DNA of 5,199 nt, from assembly GCA_913052425.1 (NCBI GenBank), contig CAJXEG010000103.1, positions 1 through 5,199 on the forward strand, given 5' to 3'. The translations under genes were made by a program, and so were the position numbers. Within the stretch, counting starts at the first letter, position 1. Each line of letters opens with the position of its first letter. The notes under the pieces were generated by a model. The model was given only the letters and a program-made list of their open reading frames with translations. It did no database searches and was not told where the DNA came from. The DNA is from an uncultured Flavobacteriaceae bacterium. GTDB taxonomy: Bacteria > Bacteroidota > Bacteroidia > Flavobacteriales > Flavobacteriaceae. Of this stretch, positions 1 to 5,199 are shown piece by piece.

Positions 1-396
1 AAACATTCAGAAAATGCCCTGGAACTTGCCCAGTGGTTACAAAATCGTGACGAAGTCAGTTGGGTCAATTATCCCGGATTGGAATCCTCTAATTATGCAG
101 AATTGGCAGATAAATATTTACCCAATGGTAAAAGTGGAATCGTCACTTTTGGATTGAAAAAAGGATTCGAGGCCGCCAAAAAAGTTACCGAAAGCACCAA
201 GATATTCGCACTTTTGGCCAATATTGGCGACACCAAATCATTGATCATCCACCCTTCCAGTACCACTCATTCTCAGTTAAATGAGGAGGAACAAAAAAGC
301 ACTGGAGTAACTCCTGATTTGGTCAGATTATCAGTAGGAATCGAAAATTTAGATGATCTGAAAAATGATTTAGATCAGGCACTAAAGGGTTTATAG
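1..396 (+). CDS. metY: O-acetylhomoserine sulfhydrylase (MetY type), C-terminal part, cut by the left edge
   Basis: The frame is open from the first base and ends with TAG at 394-396, giving 131 residues of a Cys/Met-metabolism PLP enzyme. Family knowledge: MetY makes L-homocysteine from O-acetyl-L-homoserine and sulfide in the cytoplasm and is about 420-430 residues long, so roughly 300 residues, including the PLP lysine, lie upstream. Visible signatures are HSENALELA at the start, the MetY-like YLPNGKSGIVTFGLK, LANIGDTKSLIIHPSSTTHS (the C-terminal substrate-binding loop) and VRLSVGIEN, whose Arg normally binds the substrate carboxylate. The internal ATG at 79 is not the true start because conserved family sequence precedes it. 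It is a paralogue of the complete PLP enzyme at 1813-2982, but YLPNGKSG favours the MetY branch over MetZ. The next gene starts 9 bases after its stop. Family is certain; the choice of MetY over its relatives is fairly sure. Confidence 0.9.
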   Translation, partial: KHSENALELAQWLQNRDEVSWVNYPGLESSNYAELADKYLPNGKSGIVTFGLKKGFEAAKKVTESTKIFALLANIGDTKSLIIHPSSTTHSQLNEEEQKSTGVTPDLVRLSVGIENLDDLKNDLDQALKGL

Positions 397-405
397 CTTA
401 TTTTA

Positions 406-1401
406 ATGGCTGAGGTTAAAACCATATCCATCAATAATTTCACTACAGACTCAGGCGCTGTTTACGACAAGGTCGATTTGCACTACCAGCACTTTGGGCA
501 GTCCTCTGACCATGCACCTGTTGTACTCATTAACCACTCCCTGACCGGTGACGCTAACGTTGCCGGTTCACAAGGGTGGTGGAGTGAAGTTGTCGGACCC
601 AATCTCACCATTGATACCCGTCATTTTTCCGTACTGGCTTTTAATATACCCGGCAACGGGGTTAACGATTACACGCTTGAAAATTACAATGACTTTCATA
701 CCGGTGATATTGCAGAAATATTTTATCAAGGATTACAGATCTTGGGCATCGTAAAACTTTTTGCCCTAATTGGTGGGTCAATCGGTGGTGGAATTGCTTG
801 GGAAATGGCCGCTTTATATCCCACTTTGACCGAAAATTTGATTCCGGTCGCCGCCGACTGGAAAGCTTCCGACTGGATCATTGCCAATACATTTCTCCAA
901 AAAAGGCTATTGGAGAATTCCAGCGAACCCCTCAGGGATGCACGGATTCATGCCATGCTTACCTATAGAACCCCGGCTTCTTTTACAGAGCGATTTGGGA
1001 GAACCGTCAACAAAGACAAAAACTTGTTTAATGTTGAAAGTTGGCTCGTCCATCACGGTGACAAATTGGAAAGTCGATTTCTATTGCAAGCCTACAAAGC
1101 CATGAATCACCTTTTGGCCTCTATTGACATCACTCGAAAGGGGGATAGCTTGGAAAAAATCATTGAAACCATATCTTCCAACATACATCTCATCTCCATT
1201 GATAGCGACCTCTTTTTTACGGCCGAGGAAGACCAAAAAACCCTGCAAAGAGTAAAAAAAATCAAAAAGAACATTTTTTATCACGAAATAAAATCCATTC
1301 ATGGACACGATGCTTTTTTGATAGAAAACGAAACAGTATCCCAAATTCTTAGTAGCATTTTTAAACCTAACTCAAATTATACCCAATCTTATGAAAGTTA
1401 A
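406..1401 (+). CDS. metX: MetX-like homoserine O-acyltransferase, probably O-acetyltransferase (alpha/beta hydrolase fold)
   Basis: A 331-residue alpha/beta-hydrolase protein of the MetX family, which transfers an acyl group from acyl-CoA to homoserine, the first committed step to methionine. Visible features are HSLTGDA (residues 44-50, oxyanion-hole region), GWWSEVVGP (57-65), the nucleophile elbow GGSIGGG with Ser125, IDSDLF (265-270) with Asp268 as the likely acid, and GHDAFL (300-305) with His301 as the likely catalytic base. The triad is therefore complete. The protein is shorter than typical MetX (about 350-380 residues). After AFNIPGNG it lacks the usual Gly/Ser/Thr-rich GSTGP loop, and WKAS (152-155) stands where RxS is common. 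The ATG at 406 follows the metY stop by 9 bases with no clear Shine-Dalgarno. The last 11 bases overlap the next gene. Acetyl rather than succinyl specificity is inferred from the neighbouring metY. A different homoserine or serine acyltransferase activity cannot be excluded. Confidence 0.82.
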   Translation: MAEVKTISINNFTTDSGAVYDKVDLHYQHFGQSSDHAPVVLINHSLTGDANVAGSQGWWSEVVGPNLTIDTRHFSVLAFNIPGNGVNDYTLENYNDFHTGDIAEIFYQGLQILGIVKLFALIGGSIGGGIAWEMAALYPTLTENLIPVAADWKASDWIIANTFLQKRLLENSSEPLRDARIHAMLTYRTPASFTERFGRTVNKDKNLFNVESWLVHHGDKLESRFLLQAYKAMNHLLASIDITRKGDSLEKIIETISSNIHLISIDSDLFFTAEEDQKTLQRVKKIKKNIFYHEIKSIHGHDAFLIENETVSQILSSIFKPNSNYTQSYES

Positions 1402-1816
1402 TCTAAATAGAATCAACCAAGACTATCTTTTTGAAGTCACCAATAACAATGGTCACAAAGTACTGCTGGATAACAAATCCAAAATTGAAGGAAAAGTAGA
1501 AGGCGTTAGCCCTATGGAACTTCTTTTGATGGCCCTGGCAGGATGTAGTAGTATCGATATTATCGCCATACTCAACAAGCAAAAAATCAACCCCACCGAT
1601 CTTAAAATGGATGTGGAGGGTAAGCGAATCGGGGGAGTGGTTCCCTCATTGTTTCACAAAATTTTAGTAGATGTAAGGTTAGAAGGAGATATCCCTCCTG
1701 AAAAAGCCAAAAGAGCTGTTAGCCTTTCTTTTGACAAATATTGTTCTGTAGCCAAGACTTTAAAGTTTTCAACCCCTATCAAATATTCCATTTTCTTGAA
1801 TGGAGAAGAATTATGA
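1391..1816 (+). CDS. OsmC/Ohr-family protein
   Basis: A 141-residue protein with the OsmC fold signature. SPMELLLMALAGCSSIDI (residues 40-57) carries the conserved Glu43 and the first active cysteine Cys52, and FDKYCSVAKTL (114-124) carries the second, Cys118. Characterised members are cytoplasmic homodimers that reduce organic hydroperoxides with this cysteine pair; many OsmC-like proteins have no known substrate. The length matches the family (about 135-145). The ATG at 1391 lies inside the end of metX (11-base overlap, different frame), and the TGA at 1814-1816 overlaps the next ATG as ATGA. This makes it an integral operon member rather than a passenger. Its function here is not shown by the sequence. 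Possible roles are peroxide protection of the thiol- and cobalamin-dependent enzymes around it, or handling of a reactive sulfur species; both are inference. Family assignment is secure. Confidence 0.92.
   Translation: MKVNLNRINQDYLFEVTNNNGHKVLLDNKSKIEGKVEGVSPMELLLMALAGCSSIDIIAILNKQKINPTDLKMDVEGKRIGGVVPSLFHKILVDVRLEGDIPPEKAKRAVSLSFDKYCSVAKTLKFSTPIKYSIFLNGEEL
1802..1805 (+). promoter_or_regulatory. Ribosome binding site (GGAG) for the metZ-like gene
   Basis: GGAG lies 7 bases before the ATG at 1813. It is the only Shine-Dalgarno-like sequence I see at a gene start in this window. It supports 1813 as the start instead of the in-frame TTG at 1741, which would add 24 residues lying wholly within OsmC coding sequence. 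The protein from 1813 (MKKHFETEAIRTQ) begins as family members usually do. Confidence 0.6.
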
Positions 1817-2982
1817 AAAAACATTTCGAAACGGAAGCCATTAGAACGCAAATGGAGCGTTCGCAATATGCTGAACACTCTGCTCCGCTTTATCTGACCT
1901 CAAGCTTTGTCTTTGAGGATGCAGAGGAGCTTAGAGCTGCATTTGCTGGCGAACTGGAGCGAAATATTTACAGTCGATTTTCCAATCCCAATACCCAGGA
2001 ACTGGTCGATAAAATATGCACCCTAGAGGTAGCAGAAGACGGACTGGCCTTTGCTTCGGGTATGGCCGCTGTTTATACCAGTTTTGCAGCCCTGCTTAAT
2101 AGTGGTGATCATATTGTTTCTGTTAGGTCTGTTTTTGGATCCACCCATTCCCTTTTTAAAAAATATTTTACCAAATGGAATATAGAAAAGACCTACTTTA
2201 ATGCCGATACACCAAAGGAAATTGAAGAGGAGATTCAACCCAACACCAAAATCATATACATCGAGACACCTACCAATCCTGGTTTGGACATCCTTGACAT
2301 GAAGTACCTTTATGAGGTAGCTAAAAAACATCAAGTTCTTTTGGTGGTAGACAATTGTTTCGCAACACCCTACCTTCAAAAGCCCATCAATTTTGGAGCT
2401 GATTTAGTCATCCACTCCGCAACCAAACTCATCGATGGTCAAGGCAGGGTCTTGGGAGGGTTGATCGTAGGAAGACAAGATTTGATTACTGAAATTAAAT
2501 ATTTTTATCGCAATTCCGGTGCTGCACTATCTCCATTCAATGCTTGGGTGCTCTCCAAGAGCATAGAAACCCTTGCCGTTCGTTTGGATCGCCATTGTGA
2601 AAACGCACTGGAGCTGGCCAAACATCTCCAAAATCACCCCAAAATCAACAAAGTCAAATATCCCTTCCTGCCCAATCATCCTCAGTATGAAATTGCCATC
2701 AAACAGATGCTAAAAGGTGGGAATATCGTCACCTTTGAGTTGAAAGGGGGCATCAAATCAGGACAAACTTTTCTCAATCAAATAAAAATGTGTTCCCTCA
2801 GTGCCAACTTAGGAGACACTCGAACCATCGTGACACATCCCGCAACTTCCACCCACAGCAAACTCTCCCCTGAAGATAGAGCACGGGTAGGCATTACAGA
2901 TGGTTTAATACGACTTTCCATAGGCTTGGAAAATATAGAGGACATCAAACAGGACATTGACCAGGCTCTGGATAAAGCTTAA
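1813..2982 (+). CDS. metZ: Trans-sulfuration family PLP enzyme, MetZ-like (O-succinylhomoserine sulfhydrylase type)
   Basis: A complete 389-residue fold-type I PLP enzyme of Cys/Met metabolism. Visible sites are YSRFSNPN (53-60; Tyr53 and Arg55 normally bind the phosphate of PLP in the partner subunit), ASGMAA (81-86), ETPTNP (151-156), VVDNCFATP (178-186, Asp180 pairing with the pyridine nitrogen), HSATKLIDGQGRVLGG (201-216, Lys205 forming the Schiff base), LGDTRTIVTHPATSTHS (333-349) and IRLSIGLEN (366-374, Arg367 for substrate carboxylate). IDGQGRVLGG and VFGST (107-111, Phe108 where many relatives have the ring-stacking Tyr) are typical of the MetZ branch rather than cystathionine gamma-synthase or MetY. 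MetZ proteins add sulfide to O-succinylhomoserine to give homocysteine. With a MetX and a MetY in the same operon, the real acyl donor, and sulfide versus cysteine as sulfur source, remain open. The start overlaps the osmC stop as ATGA; the next gene follows after 3 bases. Confidence 0.85.
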   Translation: MKKHFETEAIRTQMERSQYAEHSAPLYLTSSFVFEDAEELRAAFAGELERNIYSRFSNPNTQELVDKICTLEVAEDGLAFASGMAAVYTSFAALLNSGDHIVSVRSVFGSTHSLFKKYFTKWNIEKTYFNADTPKEIEEEIQPNTKIIYIETPTNPGLDILDMKYLYEVAKKHQVLLVVDNCFATPYLQKPINFGADLVIHSATKLIDGQGRVLGGLIVGRQDLITEIKYFYRNSGAALSPFNAWVLSKSIETLAVRLDRHCENALELAKHLQNHPKINKVKYPFLPNHPQYEIAIKQMLKGGNIVTFELKGGIKSGQTFLNQIKMCSLSANLGDTRTIVTHPATSTHSKLSPEDRARVGITDGLIRLSIGLENIEDIKQDIDQALDKA

Positions 2983-2985
2983 CCG

Positions 2986-3987
2986 ATGATAGAGACCATT
3001 TTAAAAGAAAGAATTTTGGTTTTGGATGGTGCCATGGGTACCATGATCCAAAGACTCGAATTCACTGAAGAGCAATTCAGAGCAGATCGTTTCAAGGATC
3101 ATCCCTGCCCCTTGGGGGGCAACAACGATCTTCTATCCATCACCCAACCCGATGCCATCAAAAACATCCACGAGCAATATCTTCTGGCCGGTGCTGATAT
3201 CATCGAAACCAATACCTTTTCTTCAACTTCTATTGCCATGGCCGATTATCAATTGGAACACTTGGCCTATGAACTCAATTTTGAATCTGCAAAAATTGCT
3301 AAACAAGTTGCCCAAAAAATAAGTACTGAAAACCCCGATAAACCTAGATTTGTAGCCGGTTCTATAGGTCCTACCAATAAAACTGCCAGTATGTCTCCCG
3401 ATGTCAATGACCCGGGATTCCGAGCCGTAAGTTTCGACGAGCTTTTCGATGCCTACCATGAACAAGTTGCTGGTTTGGTTGAGGGAGGTGCAGATTTACT
3501 TTTGGCCGAAACCGTTTTCGACACCCTCAATGCCAAGGCAGCACTGTTTGCCATCCAACAATACTTCGAAGAAAAAAAAATAAATTTACCCATAATGGTC
3601 AGCGGTACCATAACAGACAAAAGCGGGCGAACCTTATCGGGTCAAACGGTTGAAGCCTTTGCCATCTCCGTATCCCACATTCCGCTGCTCAGCATTGGAT
3701 TTAACTGTGCGCTTGGGGCCAGCCAATTGATACCCTACATCAAAAGACTATCAAAAACAACCCCTTTCCATACCTCAGTACATCCCAATGCCGGTTTGCC
3801 CAATGCCTTTGGTGAATACGACCAAAGTCCACAGGAAATGGCAGCTTTGATCGAACAGTTCCTTGACCAAAACCTGGTCAATATTGTCGGGGGTTGTTGC
3901 GGCACCACCCCAGATCATATTCGCCTGATTGTCGATGCTGCGGCTAAGGCAAAACCCAGAATCCCCCTAATCAAAACCCATGCATAA
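2986..3987 (+). CDS. metH: Methionine synthase, homocysteine S-methyltransferase module (separate N-terminal MetH protein)
   Basis: A 333-residue protein corresponding to the first domain of cobalamin-dependent methionine synthase, which binds and activates homocysteine for methylation by methylcobalamin. It shows [12 protein letters not shown] (11-22), [12 protein letters not shown] (44-55), the barrel motif [11 protein letters not shown] (70-80), [11 protein letters not shown] (125-135), [12 protein letters not shown] (169-180) and the zinc ligands Cys241 in GFNCALG and Cys304/Cys305 in GGCCGTTP. These match E. coli MetH Cys247, Cys310 and Cys311. The zinc site is complete, so the module should be functional. 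It ends with IPLIKTHA, exactly where the inter-domain linker begins in one-piece MetH of about 1,230 residues. The ATG at 2986 is 3 bases after the preceding stop; there is no clear Shine-Dalgarno, so reinitiation is likely. BHMT-like or MmuM-type methyltransferases are alternatives, but the close E. coli MetH-like motifs and the gene that follows argue against them. Confidence 0.94.
   Translation: MIETILKERILVLDGAMGTMIQRLEFTEEQFRADRFKDHPCPLGGNNDLLSITQPDAIKNIHEQYLLAGADIIETNTFSSTSIAMADYQLEHLAYELNFESAKIAKQVAQKISTENPDKPRFVAGSIGPTNKTASMSPDVNDPGFRAVSFDELFDAYHEQVAGLVEGGADLLLAETVFDTLNAKAALFAIQQYFEEKKINLPIMVSGTITDKSGRTLSGQTVEAFAISVSHIPLLSIGFNCALGASQLIPYIKRLSKTTPFHTSVHPNAGLPNAFGEYDQSPQEMAALIEQFLDQNLVNIVGGCCGTTPDHIRLIVDAAAKAKPRIPLIKTHA
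3572..3580 (+). repeat. A9 homopolymer inside the metH homocysteine-module gene
   Basis: Nine consecutive A bases encode part of EEKKIN (about residues 195-200). The reading frame is intact across the run, so it is not a frameshift in this sequence. Such runs are places where replication, transcription or sequencing can slip. The run also fits the helix-to-strand turn expected there, so it may simply reflect Glu/Lys codon use. Confidence 0.5.
3980..3987 (+). other. 8-base overlap between the two methionine synthase genes
   Basis: The second metH gene starts with ATG at 3980, inside the first gene, whose TAA is at 3985-3987. The second frame is offset by +1 relative to the first. The overlap falls at the linker joining the homocysteine and folate domains in one-piece MetH, and no domain sequence is missing on either side. 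No Shine-Dalgarno precedes the ATG, so translation of the second gene is probably coupled to termination of the first. Confidence 0.85.
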
Positions 3988-5199
3988 AACTGAACGCCTA
4001 CTAACACTTTCGGGTCAGGAATCACTGTTGGTGAGTCCCGAAACCAATTTTGTCAATATTGGTGAAAGAACCAATGTCACCGGATCAAGAAAATTTTTGA
4101 GATTGATTGAGGCTGGGGACTATGAGGCAGCCGTCGAAATTGCTCTGGAACAAGTAGAGGGAGGTGCCCAAATCATTGATGTGAACATGGACGAAGGAAT
4201 GATCGATGGTAAAGCTACCATGATTAAATTCTTGAATCTCATCGGCGCAGAGCCCGATATTGCCAGAGTTCCCGTAATGATTGACAGTTCCAAATGGGAA
4301 ATCATAGAGGCAGGTCTTAAGGTTGTGCAGGGAAAAAGTGTGGTCAACTCCATCAGCCTCAAAGAAGGCGAGTCCACCTTTATTGAACAAGCGCGTAAAG
4401 TTAGATTATACGGTGCTGCAGTAATCATAATGGCTTTTGATGAAGAGGGTCAAGCAGACAATCTCGAAAGAAGAATTCAAATTTGCGAGCGTTCCTATCG
4501 AATTTTGGTTGATCAAGTAAAGTTTCCTCCGGAAGATATCATTTTTGATCCCAATATTTTCCCTGTTGCAACAGGAATGGAAGAACACAAAAGAAATGCG
4601 CTGGATTTCTTTTTGGCCACCAAGTGGATTCGTGAAAACCTTCCTTATGCCAATGTCAGTGGAGGGGTCAGTAATGTCTCTTTCTCCTTTAGAGGAAACA
4701 ATACCGTTAGAGAGGCCATGCACTCAGCCTTTTTATATCATGCCATTCAGCATGGCATGACGATGGGAATTGTCAACCCCACTCTTTTGGAAGTTTATGA
4801 TCAAATTCCCAAGCCACTTCTTGAAAAAGTGGAAGACGTATTGCTCAACCGAAAAGAAGATGCGACCGAGGCCTTATTGAACTATGCAGAGCGCATCAAA
4901 GGAAATAAAAAACAGTCCAAGGAAGAAGAACAGCAATGGCGCAATGAGGATTTACAGGGACGAATCACCCACGCTCTGGTCAAAGGGATAGACAGACACA
5001 TCATCGAAGATGTGGAAGAGGCCCGTCTTGCTGCAGATCGACCCCTTCATGTGATCGAAAATAACCTGATGGTTGGAATGAATGTTGTTGGGGATTTATT
5101 TGGATCCGGAAAAATGTTTTTACCCCAAGTGGTAAAATCTGCTCGTGTGATGAAAAAGGCAGTGGCTTATTTACAGCCTTTTATCGAGGCTGAAAAAAC
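3980..5199 (+). CDS. metH: Methionine synthase, folate- and cobalamin-binding part (separate C-terminal MetH protein), cut by the right edge
   Basis: The frame runs open from ATG 3980 to the window end, showing 406 residues with no stop. Residues about 24-275 are the pterin-binding barrel that takes the methyl group from 5-methyltetrahydrofolate: [16 protein letters not shown] (24-39), [13 protein letters not shown] (65-77), MIDSSKW (100-106), [11 protein letters not shown] (121-131), [14 protein letters not shown] (187-200), [16 protein letters not shown] (225-240) and MGIVNPTLL (262-270). Residues about 280-406 are the four-helix cap over cobalamin, ending in [20 protein letters not shown] (375-394), which shields the upper face of the cofactor. 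The linker around 305-322 is Lys/Glu/Gln-rich. The DxHxxG motif that binds cobalt and the S-adenosylmethionine-dependent reactivation domain would lie beyond the edge, so their presence cannot be judged. Homocysteine chemistry is supplied by the preceding gene, and the two products presumably act together. Confidence 0.95.
   Translation, partial: MHKTERLLTLSGQESLLVSPETNFVNIGERTNVTGSRKFLRLIEAGDYEAAVEIALEQVEGGAQIIDVNMDEGMIDGKATMIKFLNLIGAEPDIARVPVMIDSSKWEIIEAGLKVVQGKSVVNSISLKEGESTFIEQARKVRLYGAAVIIMAFDEEGQADNLERRIQICERSYRILVDQVKFPPEDIIFDPNIFPVATGMEEHKRNALDFFLATKWIRENLPYANVSGGVSNVSFSFRGNNTVREAMHSAFLYHAIQHGMTMGIVNPTLLEVYDQIPKPLLEKVEDVLLNRKEDATEALLNYAERIKGNKKQSKEEEQQWRNEDLQGRITHALVKGIDRHIIEDVEEARLAADRPLHVIENNLMVGMNVVGDLFGSGKMFLPQVVKSARVMKKAVAYLQPFIEAEK
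4738..4760 (+). repeat. Perfect 9-base inverted repeat with 5-base loop, inside metH
   Basis: TCATGCCAT at 4738-4746 and ATGGCATGA at 4752-4760 are exact reverse complements around the loop TCAGC. The DNA encodes HAIQHGM (residues 254-260) in a conserved helix of the folate domain, so protein constraint could explain it. No T-run follows, so it does not look like an intrinsic terminator. The repeat itself is certain; any role as RNA hairpin or binding site is unproven. Confidence 0.5.

Noticed and set aside
397..405. Promoter, riboswitch or terminator between metY and metX
   Set aside because: The gap is only 9 bases, too short for any such element. A methionine- or S-adenosylmethionine-sensing leader, if present, would be upstream of this window.
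548..754. Plus-strand 68-codon frame inside metX
   Set aside because: It is out of frame with the MetX active-site region, has no start signal, and resembles no known protein.
1081..1344. Minus-strand open frame of 87 codons opposite metX
   Set aside because: It is antisense to a well-supported gene, has no recognisable domain and is rich in residues expected from reverse reading; treated as a shadow.
1741..1812. In-frame upstream extension of the MetZ-like protein from TTG at 1741
   Set aside because: The 24 extra residues lie wholly over OsmC coding sequence and do not resemble the family N-terminus; the ATG at 1813 has a GGAG at good spacing and a typical start.
2023..2379. Minus-strand open frame of 118 codons opposite the MetZ-like gene
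   Set aside because: It is fully within a conserved gene with no recognisable motif; a chance open frame.
3976..3987. Programmed ribosomal frameshift joining the two metH proteins
   Set aside because: No canonical slippery heptamer or convincing downstream structure is seen at the junction, and the second gene has its own ATG.
4085..4723. Three overlapping minus-strand open frames opposite the second metH gene
   Set aside because: The plus-strand frame encodes clear methyltetrahydrofolate-binding motifs throughout; the antisense frames overlap one another and show no family features.
4545..4760. Plus-strand 71-codon frame inside the second metH gene
   Set aside because: It is contained within conserved folate-domain coding sequence and has no motif of its own.

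Overview
This window is a stretch of one methionine-biosynthesis operon. Every gene is on the + strand and the genes are packed end to end. The AT-leaning composition, near absence of Shine-Dalgarno sequences, methionine synthase (MetH) split into two adjacent genes, and an OsmC-family gene among the met genes together suggest a member of the Bacteroidota, perhaps Flavobacteriia or a related class. That placement is inference; no rRNA or other marker gene is present to confirm it.

Layout: (1) 1-396, the C-terminal 131 residues of a PLP-dependent O-acetylhomoserine sulfhydrylase (MetY type), with the rest outside the left edge; (2) 406-1401, a compact MetX-like alpha/beta-hydrolase-fold homoserine O-acyltransferase; (3) 1391-1816, an OsmC/Ohr-family protein with both redox cysteines; (4) 1813-2982, a second Cys/Met-metabolism PLP enzyme that resembles MetZ (O-succinylhomoserine sulfhydrylase type); (5) 2986-3987, the zinc-dependent homocysteine S-methyltransferase module of MetH as its own protein; (6) 3980-5199, the methyltetrahydrofolate- and cobalamin-binding part of MetH, cut by the right edge before the cobalamin-binding His motif.

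The gene junctions are a 9-base gap, an 11-base overlap, a 4-base ATGA overlap, a 3-base gap and an 8-base overlap. This implies one transcript and probable translational coupling. No internal terminator, riboswitch or RNA gene was seen, and there is no gene-free stretch longer than 9 bases.

The enzymes form a pathway: MetX activates homoserine, MetY and/or the MetZ-like enzyme add sulfur to give homocysteine, and the two MetH proteins methylate homocysteine to methionine using cobalamin and methyltetrahydrofolate. The role of the OsmC protein is unknown. The window is mostly ordinary metabolism. The points worth a second look are the paired sulfhydrylases served by one visible acyltransferase, the divergent MetX, the OsmC insertion and the overlapping split of MetH. 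I saw no evidence of a defence, mobile or otherwise undescribed system.
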